Assembly: GCA_951217055.1 (NCBI GenBank)
Contig: OX578283.1
Span: 65,145,228-65,209,227, forward strand
DNA length: 64,000 bases
Direction of reading: 5' to 3'
Source: Gerris lacustris
Lineage: Eukaryota > Arthropoda > Insecta > Hemiptera > Gerridae
The position numbers and the translations under genes were made by a program. Shown one piece after another: positions 22,290 to 34,076 of the stretch. The notes below the pieces were generated by a model. The model was not told where the DNA came from, made no database searches, and saw only the letters and a list, made by a program, of their open reading frames with translations. Each line of letters begins with the position of its first letter. Position 1 is the first letter of the stretch.

Positions 22290-25200
22290 ACTAATATATA
22301 TGATCGCTTAGGAGGTGTTTCTATAGTATATTGGCTGCGCTAAGCAGGCGCGAAAAAAAAAAAAAAAATCCAAAGAAGGTTTTTTTATTATTAAATGATG
22401 TAATTTTATGTTTTCAATTTACTGAAACTCTCAAAGGAAATAATTTATGTTTTTAGGATTTGCACATATAGATCCAAATGGTGTTGTATGTAAAATGTTC
22501 GCATAGGAGGTGTTTTTAGATTATATTGGCTGCTAGGGAGGTACGACAAAAAAATATATTTTTTTAAAAAAATAGTACATTACGCGTCGAGTGCGGAAAG
22601 TAGCATTTTGCATGCGAGTGTGGAGTTTGCACCCGAGCGACAGCGAGGGTAGTAAAACCACACGAGCAATGCAAAATGCCTTTTTCGCTCGAGTTGCGTA
22701 CCGTACTTTATCTACGATTGTTAGATTTAAATAATAAATACAGAAAAAAATAAACTTGCTGTATGTAAGTTCGTATCTCTCTCTTGATAAAGATGGCATT
22801 AATTCATTAGTTGTATTTTTTGCCGAATTATTTATTTCTGGAGGAGTATTATTCTCCACATTTTCGTCAAATTCACTTGATTCACTCATTGTTTTTCACT
22901 AAAAACTCGATATAAACAGTTACTTTAATAAAAGAACAGCAAATTAGTTTTGTTAAATGTAAACAAACTTTCTAATCGTGCGTAAGGCTGAAGAATTCCT
23001 ATCTTTACCGCACTAGTGTGGTAAAGAAGAGGAATTGTTCAGAACTATGAGACGCGCATGCGCAATGAATACAAGTACGTAAATAATCACTTTCTACGCA
23101 TCTAAACAAAGATATAATGTTTATATTTCGTATCAATCGTAGATAAAAGTATTTTTTATTAAATGATATAATTTTTAGTTTTCAATTTACTTAAACTCTC
23201 ACAAAAAGAAGTTTTGTATTTAGGGTATGCACATATAGATTCAAATGGTGTTGTATGAGAAATGTTCGCATAGGAGGTGTTTTTAGATTATATTGGCTGC
23301 TAGGGAGGTACGACAGAAAAATCTATTTTTTTTTTTTTTTAAATATTTTTTTTAAATGATATAATTTTTAGTTTTCAATTTACTTAAACTCCCAAAGGAA
23401 AGAATTTATGTGTTTTAGGATTTGCACATATAGATTCAAATGGTATTGTATGACAAATGTTCGCATAGGAGGTGTTTTTAGATTATATTGGCTGCTAGGG
23501 AGGTACGACAGAATAAAAATCTTTATTTTTATTTTATTTATTTATTTTTTTTTTTATTAAATGATATAATTTTATGTTTTTAATTTACTTAAACTCTCAA
23601 AGGAAAGAATTTATGTTTTTAGGATTTGCACATATAGATTCAAATGGTGTTGTATGAGAAATGTTCGCATAGGAGGTGTTTTTAGATTATATTGGCTGCT
23701 AGGGAGGTACGACAGAATAAAAATCTTTATTTTTATTTTTTATTTATTTATTTTTATTTTTTTATTAAATTATGTAATTTTATGTTTTCAATTTACTTAA
23801 ACTCTCAAAGGAAAGAATTTATGTTCTTAGGATTTGCACATATAGATTCAAATGGTGTTGTATGAGAAATGTTCGCATAGGAGGTGTTTTTAGATTATAT
23901 TGGCTGCTAGGGAGGTACGACAGAATATTTTTTTTTTTTTTTTTTTTTATTAAATGATATAATTTTATGTTTTCAATTTACTTAAACTCTAAAAGGAAAG
24001 AATTTATGTTTTTAGGATTGCACATATAGATTCAAATGGTGTTGTATAAGAAATGTTCGCATAGGAGGTGTTTTTAGATTATATTGGCTGCTAGGGAGGT
24101 ACGACAGAAAAATCTATTTTTTTTAAAAAAAAGTATTTTTTATTAAATGATATAATTTTTAGTTTTCAATTTACTTAAACTCTCACAAAAAGAAGTTTTG
24201 TATTTAGGGTATGCACATATAGATCCAAATGGTGTTTTGTGTGATATGATCGCATAGAAGGTGTTTCTATATTATATTGGCTGCTAAGGAAGTACGACGG
24301 AAAAATCTTTTTTTTTTTTTTATTTTTAATTTTTTTTATTAAATGATATAATTTTTAGTTTTAAATTTACTTAAACTCTCAAAGGAAAGAATTTATGTGT
24401 TTTAGGATTTGCACATATAGATTCAAATGGTGTTGTATGAGAAATGTTCGCATAGGAGGTGTTTTTAGATTATATTGGCTGCTAGGGAGGTACGACAGAA
24501 TAAAAATCTATATTTTTATTTTATTTTATTTTTTTTTTTTTTTATTAAATGATATAATTTTATGTTTTTAATTTACTTAAACTCTCAAAGGAAAGAATTT
24601 ATGTTTTTAGGATTTGCACATATAGATTCAAATGGTGTTGTATGAGAAATGTTCGCATAGGAGGTGTTTTTAGATTATATTGGCTGCTAGGGAGGTACGA
24701 CAGAATAAAAATCTTTATTTTTATTTTTTATTTATTTATTTTTATTTTTTTATTAAATTATGTAATTTTATGTTTTCAATTTACTTAATCTCTCAAAGGA
24801 AAGAATTTATGTTCTTAGGATTTGCACATATAGATTCAAATGGTGTTGTATGAGAAATGTTCGCATAGGAGGTGTTTTTAGATTATATTGGCTGCTAGGG
24901 AGGTACGACAGAATAAAAATCTTTATTTTTTTTAAATGATATAATTTTATGTATTCAATTTACTTAAACTCTAAAAGGAAAGAATTTATTTTTTTAGGAT
25001 TTGCACAAATAGATCCAAATGGTGTTGTATGAGAAATGTTCGCATAGGAGGTGTTTTTAGATTATATTGGCTGCTAGGGAGGTACGACAGAATAAAAATC
25101 TTTATTTTTATTTTTTTTAAATTTTTTTTTTATTAAACGATATAATTTTATGTTTTCAATTTACTTAAACTCTCAAAGGAAAGAATTTATGTTTTTCGGA

Positions 25201-25690
25201 TTTGCACATATAGATCCATATGGTGTTGTATGTAAAATGTTCGCATATGAGGTGTTTTTTGATTATATTGGCTGCTAGGGAGGTACGACAAAAATCTTTA
25301 TTTTTATTTTTTATTTTTTTATTAAATGATGTAATTTTATGTTTTCAATTTACTTAAACTCTCTCAAGGAAATTCAAGTATTTCAGGGGTATTCACATAT
25401 AGATCCAAATGTTGTATGTGATATGTTCGCATAGGAGGTGTTTTTAGATTATATTGGCAGCTAGGGAGGTATTCAATTATTTTAATTTTTCATAAAATTC
25501 TGTTTAATAAAAATAAGTAATTAATAGTTTTTTACCTAATTAAAACTACACGAATAAATAATTTTGTAATGAGGTTATGAACTTATGGATCATATTGGTC
25601 TTGTATGCACTATGTTCGCTGAGGATGTGTTTTTATATTATAATGGCTGCTAGGGAGGTACGGAAAATCTTTATTTATTTTTTTTAAGAA
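22290..25690 (+). repeat. Satellite array, about 15 monomers of 181-208 bp with higher-order structure
   Basis: The phrase GGAGGTGTTTTTAGATTATA recurs at about 22311, 22506, 23273, 23468, 23672, 23880, 24064, 24257, 24455, 24660, 24866, 25047, 25251, 25435 and 25628. Each monomer also has GCTGCTAGGGAGGTACGACA, a T-rich segment, TTTACTTAAACTCTCAAAGG and CACATATAGATTCAAATGG. Monomers five apart (23,273-24,064 against 24,257-25,047) match in length order and private variants, e.g. ATTAAATTATGTAATTTTAT at about 23,765 and 24,750. This gives a higher-order unit near 985 bp. A family-C copy interrupts the second monomer. The edge monomers are more diverged. Confidence 0.9.
22565..23150 (+). repeat. 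Family C repeat, copy 4 (best preserved), inserted in the satellite
   Basis: It begins TAGTACATTACGCGTCGAGT and ends AATCGTAGATAAAA, inside a satellite monomer whose uninterrupted form is visible at 24,120-24,150. The minus strand reads MSESSEFDENVENNTPPEIN followed by NSAKNTTNEL and SLSRERYELTYSKF, with no stop in that stretch. GCATTTTGCATGCGAGTGTGG and CCACACGAGCAATGCAAAATGC form an imperfect stem. I infer the peptide is the start of a larger protein deleted from these copies; its possible resemblance to tyrosine-recombinase (Crypton-like) N-termini is a weak recollection. Confidence 0.75.
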
Positions 25691-25954
25691 GAACAAATAT
25701 TTTCTGTTCCTCCCTAACCTCTAACGTACCTCCGTACCTCCCTAAACTTAAAATGTCACAAGACAGTAGTTATGTATTTAGGCTATGCTAAATGCACATA
25801 TAAATCCATATGGGGTTGTATGTGATAAGTTCGCTTGGGAGTTGTTATTATACTTTATTGGTTGCGCTATGGAGGTATGAATATAAATTGATTTCTTTCA
25901 TAAAAAGTAATGAGGAATTTAATTGTTGTTAAAAATGCTATTGTATGTGATATG

Positions 25955-26150
25955 AAGACTCGGATGTTCGCTAGGGAGGCATTAATGTCTGGAATGGCAC
26001 CTCCGAGTCTCCCTTGCGAACAGTCCGCAAGGGAGACTCGGATGTTCGCTAGGGAGGCATTAATGTCTGGAATGGCACCTCTGGCCGCGAGGGAGACATG
26101 GCCGCCAGGGAAGCGTTTTTGGCTGAAAATGTTCGCGAGGGAAGCAAGTT
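25955..26150 (+). repeat. Direct 78-bp repeat and hairpin bearing the TTCGCTAGGGAGG motif
   Basis: ACTCGGATGTTCGCTAGGGA followed by GGCATTAATGTCTGGAATGG occurs twice, 78 bp apart (25,959 and 26,037). Between the two copies, GAGTCTCCCTTGCGAACAGT and GTCCGCAAGGGAGACTCG form a palindrome. The motif is that of the upstream satellite. A plus-strand frame across it continues into the (TA)n tract and is not a gene. Confidence 0.75.
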
Positions 26151-26153
26151 TAT

Positions 26154-26280
<127 letters not shown>

Positions 26281-26320
26281 ATTTTTTATTTTATTTTATT
26301 TATTTATTTTATTTTTTTTT

Positions 26321-27237
26321 TTATAGAATATTTATGTATGGAAATACAATGTTCTATGTTGCTTACAATATTTATAAGAAAAATGTGAACATGATGTATT
26401 AATTAAATACCCCACAATACAAGAAATTAATAATGTTTCCGTTATTCCTTAGTAATATTATTTTTACAAATGATTAAAAATCATAGGATGCTGATATATT
26501 TCATCTACTTGAGAATAAAATATTAGGGACAGTGTAAAGCAAATCACAAAATCAACATTGAACACTCTTTGACATCCTTGATCGAGGAAATGTAACTGTA
26601 AATTTTTATCTTACACATAGTTATTTATTTTATGTATAATCATTTTTTTTTTCCGTGGTAGCCTGTGAAATAGTAACTTTAGAGCCTAAAAATCATAGCT
26701 AAAATCCATTTGTTTCGTTACGTGGACTTAAAAAATCTTTTCATTACTCCTAAACTGTAAAGAAAAAAAAAATTACCTCCTAGGAGGTAAAAGACTTTTA
26801 TCTCCAGTAGGGAAAAAGGTTATGATTTTGAATTAGTTTAGAGGGACTAAAACAGGTCTTTTCATCCCTGACTCAAAAAGTAGGGAGAAAAAGTAAAAGT
26901 AGGGCGAATAAGTAAAGTAGGGCAAAAAAGTAAAGATTGCAACTTAATTATTTCATAAATAGTAGAAAATGTATGGCTAATGTAATGAAGTTGTTGAAAT
27001 CAGGTTGGCGGCACTGCGCTTTTTTGACCATGTTTATCTTTGTTTACAACATTATAACCTGCATCTAAATAACCTTCTATTTGAGTTTAATTCCAATTCT
27101 TATTTGTTTTTAATATTGAATCTCTTATATCTGCTATTAAAACTTCTAATAATTATTGTTATTTATTAAAATAATAAATAAAAACTGTGCTATGGACGAA
27201 AATGTGTATTTTCTTCCTACTGGAGATAAAATATTGT
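26321..27237. other. Unassigned stretch with CCTCCTAGGAGG palindrome
   Basis: No gene was found. CATTACTCCTAAACTGTAAA (26,740) followed by TTACCTCCTAGGAGGTAA (26,775-26,792) recurs almost unchanged at 27,438-27,488, on the far side of the MITE at 27,238-27,426. AGTAGGGMRAAWAAGTAAAG-like phrases repeat near 26,880-26,935. Confidence 0.55.
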
Positions 27238-27426
27238 ATGTACCTCGTGAGTAAAGTGCCATTATTCCCCTCGCGATAATTATCTCCCGAGGCGCAGCCG
27301 AGGGAGCTAATTAGAGTTATTCCTTCGGCTGCGCCTCGGGAATTAGAGAGTCTAATTCCCTCGGCTTCACCTCAAGAACCAACTTTTCGCTCAGGGAATA
27401 ATGGCTTACTTTACTCCCTAGGTGCA
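27238..27426. mobile_element. MITE with palindromic GC-rich centre
   Basis: TACCTCGTGAGTAAAGTGCC followed by ATTATTCCC is inverted at the other end as GGGAATAATGGCTTACTTTA, CTCCCTAGGTGC. The centre contains CCCGAGGCGCAGCCGAGGGA and CCTTCGGCTGCGCCTCGGGA, which form a strong stem. There is no coding capacity. The CTCCCTAG / CCTAGG flavour of its ends connects it to the surrounding repeats. Confidence 0.75.
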
Positions 27427-27484
27427 TAAATAACTATTCATTACTCCTAAGCTGTAAAGAAAAAAATAATTATCTCCTAGGAGG

Positions 27485-27905
27485 TAATAGTACATTAAGC
27501 GTCGAGTGCGGAAAGTTACATTTTGCATGCGAGTGTGGAGTTTGCACCCGAGCGGTAGCGAGGGTAGTAAAACCACACGCACGAGCAATGCAAAAGGCCG
27601 TTTTAGCACGAGTTGCGTACCGTACTTTATCTATATTGTTAGATTTAAACAATAAATAAAGAAAAAAATAAACTTGCTGTATATAAGTTCGTATCTCTCT
27701 CTTGATAAAGATGACATTAATTCTTGAGTTGTATTTTTTGCCGAATTAATTATTTCTGGAGGAGTATTATTCTCCACATTTTCGTCAAAGTCACTTGATT
27801 CATTCATTGTTTTCACTAAAAACTCGATATAAACAGTTACTTTAATAAAAGAACGGCAAATTAGTTTAGTTAAATGTAAACAAACTCGCATTTTAAAAAA
27901 CATTT
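27485..27905 (+). repeat. Family C repeat, copy 5 (3' truncated)
   Basis: It begins TAGTACATTAAGCGTCGAGT. The minus strand reads MNESSDFDENVENNTPPEII, SAKNTTQEL, SSLSRERYELIYSKF. The copy stops near CAAACTCGCATTTTAAAAAA, losing the GAATTC hairpin and the final AATCGTAGATAAAA. Confidence 0.75.
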
Positions 27906-27944
27906 TAAAAGAAAGGGGGGAAAAATTAAATAAATTAGGCAATA

Positions 27945-28028
27945 ATAGCTTGTTAAAGCATAAAATCAATAAAGTACGTGGTAGCATGCAAGGAAGCTAT
28001 GTGCCACACTAATTGGCAGTCTATTTTT
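27945..28028 (-). repeat. Family B terminal fragment
   Basis: AGCATAAAATCAATAAAGTA through GCAAGGAAGCTATGTGCCAC and TAATTGGCAGTCTATTTTT is the reverse of the family-B terminus. It abuts the truncated end of family-C copy 5. Confidence 0.7.
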
Positions 28029-28575
28029 CATTAGACTGTAAAGTCCTATAAAAAACCTGTAAAGTCCTAAGTTTAAGTTTTAGTCTACTTTCTGAATGTA
28101 AGTACGTTTATGCTTTGTGTTTATAATTGCAGCGCTAGCATTAACTAAAATTAAATGTATAAAGAACAGTCCACAAGAGTCAAGAGTTCAAGACAAAAAG
28201 CAGTCTATATATTGTAACCATGGTCTGGTTCCTTTTGTTTTGCTATTTTGTATTCTATCTATGTTTACTTTTCAACTACCGGGACATTATCCTTATCCTT
28301 AACTCTCTTTTACAGTGCAAGTATAATTTATCTGCATAATACAGAGATTGGGGCTGCAGGGATATAATGGCGAGCAGTAAAGAGGTCATTGTCCGTTACT
28401 GCCATTACCTCAGACAATCTCCAGGTTCCCCCTTGCCGGTGTTAGCTCTAGAAGAAAGACTTCCCTCTCCCGACATTAGTTAGAGACCAGCCTCTCTGGT
28501 ACACCCCAAGGTCGGCTTCCTATCCCCACTTATTCTCTTGCCTTTCACCATGAATTCGTTAAATCTTTCCCAGGA
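28029..28575. other. Unassigned stretch, moderately GC-rich
   Basis: 28,345-28,560 is less AT-rich than its surroundings (phrases such as GGGCTGCAGGGATATAATGG, TCCCCACTTATTCTCTTGCC) and looks like the tail of some retroposon or an untranslated region, but no reading frame or motif supports a name. It runs into (TA)n at 28,588. Confidence 0.4.
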
Positions 28576-28587
28576 ACCCTTATACAC

Positions 28588-28805
<218 letters not shown>

Positions 28806-28884
28806 GTTCTTAGAGAAAACAAGTAAGGCGTGCTTCACGTAAGTACGTGAAGTGATAATAATCGGTTTCTGTACGATTAAGTTA

Positions 28885-29335
28885 AAATTAAAAGTGTAAT
28901 AGTTGCATATTCTATTTCTACACTTCAATACCTTTAAATTGATGTATATAACATGTCATTGTGACTAAAAACTTATTTAGTCTTCCACCATATTGGCCGC
29001 CATCTTGAAAATATTAAGTGTGAAATTTTAATTGTTGCATATTCTTTTTCTATACTTTAAGACCTTTAAATTGATGTATAACATGTCATGGTAACTAAAA
29101 ACATTTTTTTAGTCGCCCGTAAAATCGGCCGCCATCTTGAAAATATTAGGTGTGAAAAAACGAAAAAGTGTCCAGTTGTCACCAATGCCGAGATGCACCT
29201 GTGTGCCGAATTTCATGTTCCTAGCTATAGTTGTTTATGAATTGAAACAAGCAACGGACAGACAGACGGACAGACAGAGCCGTTACATAAGGTTTCTTTT
29301 TTTGTACTTTGTACAGAAACCTAAAAAGGCGGACT
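28885..29335 (+). repeat. Dispersed repeat with internal 140-bp duplication and (GACA)n tract
   Basis: The phrase TTGCATATTCT...CTTTAAATTGATGTATA, ACATGTCAT, GACTAAAAAC and GCCGCCATCTTGAAAATATT occurs twice (about 28,902 and 29,032). It is followed by CCAATGCCGAGATGCACCTG and a GACAGACAGACGGACAGACA tract. The plus-strand 137-codon frame contains TDRQTDRQ and then low-complexity sequence. I read it as repeat debris, not a gene. Confidence 0.65.
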
Positions 29336-29499
29336 TGAAAGAGCAAGATTTTTATACGTGGTACCAATATCACCCTTTACCTTCATACTTAGAATCTTCA
29401 GAGCTTTTTTATTTAATTTACGGGATACTTCTTAATTCTCCATTCATTTATCTACACCTTTGTATAAATTATTTATTTATTATTTATTTAATAATTATT

Positions 29500-29995
29500 T
29501 TATCTATGATTGATACGAAATATAAACATTATATCTGTTTAGATGCGTAGAAAGTGATTCTTTACGTACGTATTCATTGCGCATGCGCGTCTCCTCTTTG
29601 TTTCCGCCCTAGTGAGGTAAAAAACTGAGAAAGTAACTGTTTATATCGAGTTTTTAGTGAAAAACAATGAGTGATTTATGTCATTATGACGAAAATTAGG
29701 AGAATAATACGCCTCCCGAAATAATTTAAACGGCACAAAATTCAACTAATGAATTAATGTCATCTTTATCAAAAGAGAAATACGAACTTACATACAGAAA
29801 GTTTATTAAATATTTGTTTCTGCATTTATTATTAAAACCCAACAATCGTAGATAAAGTAAGGTACGCAACTCGTGGGAAAACTACATTTTGCTTTGCTCG
29901 TGTGGTTTTACTACCCTCGCTATCGCTCGGGTGCAAACTCCACACTCGCATGCAAAATGCTAATTACCGCACTAGACGCGTAATTTACTAGTAAT
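29500..29995 (-). repeat. Family C repeat, copy 6
   Basis: It begins TTATCTATGATTGATACGAA and ends GACGCGTAATTTACTAG. The peptide frame opens at the ATG near 29,667 (MSDLCHYDEN) and has stops within the NTPPEI region, then NELMSSLSKEKYELTYRKF. It is a diverged copy. Confidence 0.75.
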
Positions 29996-30037
29996 AGATT
30001 TCTTGGCGTAAAATTTATTGGATATATCCTTTTTTTA

Positions 30038-30632
30038 ATTTCTCATATTAGGAGAAAGTATTGTGATGGCGCGTAAGTTCGTTATATAGATTTTGATGAA
30101 TTTACACGTTTTGAGGTCTCCTGAGTCCAAAAAAGTTGGTTTTAAAAAATGTCTGTATGCCGTCTGTGTAGACGCGTGGAGCCTAAATAACTGGGCCGAT
30201 TTTGACGAAATTCGGCATACATATTTAGAAAAATCATACTTTGAGGCGAAATTGAGAAATGAATTTTAGCTCCAAATTTGGTGGCCGACCCCTAAAACCT
30301 CTGAAAAAACGTAAAGAAAATATTTCTCGAAAACGGTTCCGACGATTTTGATTGTAAAATTCTGAAATGTAGTCCATTTAAATACGAATCTAACGTTATA
30401 AGCCGTTTTCCCGGGAAAAATCTAGTTCCTGAGAAAATAGCTTTAAACGCGGAGGGAGAGAAGCCGGGTTCGATTCCCCGCCGAGGAGAAGTTATTTTTA
30501 TGATAGATTTTGGTAAAATGTTCGAAAATATTATTTACGAAAACTTATACATAAATGAAAAACACTAGGCTAAGTAATTGTGAACTCGTGTATGAGAAAG
30601 TTTGTCTGAGTTGTCTCGGACCGATTTTTTAT
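30038..30632 (+). repeat. Family A repeat, copy 6 (near full length)
   Basis: It starts TTTCTCATATTAGGAGAAAG and ends TTTGTCTGAGTTGTCTCGGA. It has all landmarks: TTTACACGTTTTGAGGTCTC, TGTCTGTATGCCGTCTGTGT, GACGAAATTCGGCATACA, GAAAACGGTTCCGACGATTT and the B-box string at 30,467-30,477. It is a good reference copy for the family. Confidence 0.85.
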
Positions 30633-31244
30633 TTAATTTTTTTTTATAGAATGTATCAGATTTTCCTTGAAATGGAAGTATCAAGTGCCCTTGATTCCTC
30701 CACTAAGTGGTAATTAAGATTAATTCAAGCGGATGAAATTTGTAAAGTACGCTTGAAATCTGATGATAAGCTCTTTTAGACGGACTGATAGAAGTGTCAC
30801 ATACAGACAGACTAAGATCTTATCTGTTTAGCTTCCTGTTACATGACTAACCTGCTCAATCTAGAGTAACAAGGGTTTCCTATATAACCTACATCTCTTG
30901 AATTACCTTCAACTTAATTGAATTGATTGATTAACTTCCACTAATGAGATACCGAAATGGATAAAGTTGTAATAAGCTTTTAGCTTCGTCTGCTGCGCAT
31001 GTAGAGTTTCACCGATTAGTTTTAGATATATATTTGAAACTAGTTCTATTATCAGAGTTTGAGCTTGGATCTCAATTTTTCTTTCTGAGATTGATTTTAT
31101 CGCCAACTTGACAGCAGTTTAAAAAAGAATTGTCACTCAGTTTCATCGACAGGTGGATTAAACCCCACATTAAACCGTCCCAAGTATCTAGCGCAGCGTT
31201 TCCAAACTCTATGATCGCGAGCAATCTTTGAAATTATACAGACA
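30633..31244. other. Unassigned stretch
   Basis: No gene is recognised. A 65-codon minus-strand frame (30,909-31,106) has no known motif. No match elsewhere in the window. Confidence 0.5.
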
Positions 31245-32520
31245 TAAATTCCTTACTCTTTTCATTAAATATAAATTATAAAACCACACTGCTAAGTATA
31301 CGATGCTAACTACTTATAGATGGCGGATTTAGAAAAGAGACAAAATTAAAAGTAACGAACTGTTTGTACCTAGCAAGAGTTAAGGAAAAATTAAAAGAAA
31401 ATCATTATTTGTATAATTAAAGCAAGCGTCTTACTATAAATATATATTGAATATAAGAAAAAAATTGATCATGATCAGTTATAGTTAAAGAGTATGTTTG
31501 TTAAAGGATGTTGGATTGAAATACGGCTGTTTTCTACCTACCCGGCCTATTAATTTAAAATATTATAAAATATATCTCTTCCCTACTCTAGTTCTACTAG
31601 TGTCGGTGTTCGTTATACTAAAAAAAAAAAAAAAAAAAAAAAAAACGTGTGGTGTCTCGAGACACCCGGTAGGAGCGAAGTTCCTTCCATTTTTCATTAA
31701 ATATAAATGATAAAATCACACTGTCTAAGTACGTATACATTGCTAACTACTTATACATGGCGGAGTTAGAAAAGAGACAAAATTAAAAGTAACGAACTGT
31801 TTGTACCTAGCAGAGTTAAGGATAAATTAAAAGAAAATCATTAGTTGTATCATTAGATGAAGTTAGATTTTTTCTTGGATTAAATACGCAGTATTATAAT
31901 AATATACCTAATGCATTTGAAATGAGCGTCAGCACAGATCAATTTTACGTTTAACAAGACAGTGATTATATTTTCGATATTTACAAAACCAAGTGACATT
32001 TTGACATATAACAAATAAACAAGTCAAGTAACAGGCTTCCATAATAACATTTTTTCCCGTCTTTTTGAAGCTTACGTTTACGCGAGCATTGCGCGTGAAC
32101 GCTTGGCCGGATAACGTTTTCCAAAGAACCCAGGCATTGGTAAAATGAACATGTGTACCAAATTTCAACAAACTCGGTGATCTTTTACTTAAGTTATCGT
32201 CATCGGTAGATTTCGTGACGGTTTTTGCATGACGGTGATTTTGTGACGGTGATTATAGTCGTTTTTTTGGATTCACTCCCGCGCCAGAACGTGCCATAAG
32301 GAACTTCGTTCGAAAAAAAACATTATTTTTATCATTGAAGCCTGCGTCTAGCAATAAATATGTATTGAATATTGAGAAAAAAAGTTAATCATGATGAGTT
32401 TATTGTTAGAGTATGGTTTAGTAGGTTGGAAATTGGACTGTTCTTTACCTACCCGGCCTACTAATTGAAAATATTATAAAATATATCACTTCCCTACACA
32501 AAAACTTCTGCTTGTATCAG
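31245..32520 (+). repeat. Composite of family F copies with a family B/F module
   Basis: ACTACTTATAGATGGCGGAT, AAAAGTAACGAACTGTTTGT and TACCTACCCGGCCTATTAAT occur at 31,310-31,560. After an A25 run (31,621-31,645) and GGTGTCTCGAGACACCCGGT the same sequence restarts at 31,680. The module ACGTTTACGCGAGCATTGCG ... GGTAAAATGAACATG (32,068-32,155) and the end GGAACTTCGTTCG (32,300) follow, then another family-F portion to 32,520. The unit is the inverse of 37,572-38,430, with internal duplications. Confidence 0.7.
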
Positions 32521-32656
32521 GTTGAAATTTTACATACCTGTTTCAATTGTACTTTAGACGATATGCATGCATTTTTATTAAAATCGTTACGTTAGAACGT
32601 ATGATATCGGTAAAAACGTTGTGTTCTTTATTTTAAACGTTTAGGTCCGCTTAAAT

Positions 32657-33010
32657 AAATTTAGCGATCTATAACACTTCATAGCAGTGTCGTTGATTTT
32701 ACTAAAAAATATTATTTATAAAAGTTGTTTTTCTCATTGAATAGATGAAGTAAGAATTTTTTCCCGTCCTAAAATTCCAATTTTACATTTGAAGTTTACG
32801 TTTACGCGAGCGTTGCGCGCGAACGCTTGGGCGCATAACGTTGTCCAACGAAATGGTCCTGTGCATTGATAAAATGAACATGTGTACCGAATTTTTACTA
32901 AATCCGTCAATTGTCGGTTATTTTAATCGGTAAATTTCGTGACGGTCGTTTTTTACGGATTCACTACCGGGCTCCAGACGTCGTAACGTATCACAAGAAA
33001 CTTCGTTCCA
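32657..33010 (+). repeat. Chimeric repeat: family B upstream part, family F downstream part
   Basis: ATAACACTTCATAGCAGTG and GAATAGATGAAGTAAGAATT are family B. The ACGTTTACGCGAGCGTTGCG module is shared. From AAATTTCGTGACGGTCG to GAAACTTCGTTCC the sequence is family F. It shows that the two families exchange the same central module. A 40-bp reversed family-B terminus (GTGCCACACTAATTGGCAG) follows at 33,059. Confidence 0.65.
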
Positions 33011-33264
33011 AAAATATTTTTTATTTTATTGTGTACGAAATTTATCGCAAGGAAGTTATGTGCCACACTAATTGGCAGAGTATTTATTTATTTTTTATAT
33101 ATAAATTCAAAATTTTATATTTTTTATGAAATTTCCTACCATTATTTTAATATCTAGGGTTCGCTTGTATTGGTGTTACGCAGAACAAAAAAAAAAAAAT
33201 CGTAGTTTTATTAGTTAGATAATTTAAGATTTATGTTTTATTAAATATAGTTTATTTTTACTTT

Positions 33265-33905
33265 TCCTCACTACCTATATAGTAGGAAAAGTATTGTTTT
33301 CACCAAACATTTTTGTTTTCGAGATTTCAACGGAATTATCCGTTTTGGGTGTTTTTACACCCAAAACCTAATATAAAACAAAATACTTAATAAAATGTAT
33401 TATGTACTTAATATAATATAATTGTGTTTACTTTTCCTGTTTTCACAACAACAAAAAATGTTTTCTAGATTTCAACGGAATTATCCGTTTTGAGTGTTTT
33501 TAAGACCTCCTGAATGGTTTTCAGCATTACGTCTGTAAATGTATGTATGTATGTGTGTGTGTGTTATCATCGAAGCGCCCAAGGTATTTAACCTAGAGAG
33601 TTGAAACTTGGCAGAAAAATCAGTCCTTACCTGTAGTGGTGCCGCCCGGAAAATCAAATATTTCCGCCATCTTGAACCCAGTTTGTTGAGTCAGCAAAAA
33701 TGTTAAAAAATCGTAATAAATCGACAATGGTCCTGACCGAGCCCACCAAATTTCATTTTGATATTGGCCGCCATTTTGAAGTTATGAATTTTTGATTTTT
33801 TAAACTTTTGATGGTTACTAATACCAAAAGTATAAATAGGTTTTTGACGTATAGCATATCGTTGGAACCGGAAGGAACAAATATAAAAACCCCGATGAAA
33901 TTCCA
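33265..33905 (+). repeat. Dispersed repeat with duplicated start and (GTAT)n tract
   Basis: ATTTCAACGGAATTATCCGT plus TTTGRGTGTTTTTA occurs twice (33,326 and 33,468). (GTAT)n/(GT)n follows at 33,539, then CCGCCATCTTGAACCC and GGCCGCCATTTTGAAG. A minus-strand 67-codon frame is present with no recognisable motif. A third, diverged start occurs at 34,550-34,650 (TTTTCCTTACC... ATATCAACAGAAATATTCGT). Confidence 0.6.
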
Positions 33906-34076
33906 TTAATTAGTTTAAAAGTTATAAGTGAATATAATTATTTATTAGTGCGATAATTTTGATGACGTCAAAGTATGTTTACATCTGTCAAAATACCGCC
34001 AAACTTCAAATAATTAAATAAAATATAGCTATTAAAAATAAAGTTTTTTTGAAGAATGATAAAAAATCAGTTTGTT

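Noticed and set aside
22290..25690. Possible CRISPR-like array
   Set aside because: The repeating unit is about 200 bp without unique spacers, and the sequence is eukaryotic satellite DNA.
31621..31645. A25 run as the tail of a processed retroposon
   Set aside because: It lies inside a family-F unit with matching sequence on both sides, and no target duplication or upstream mRNA-like sequence was seen.
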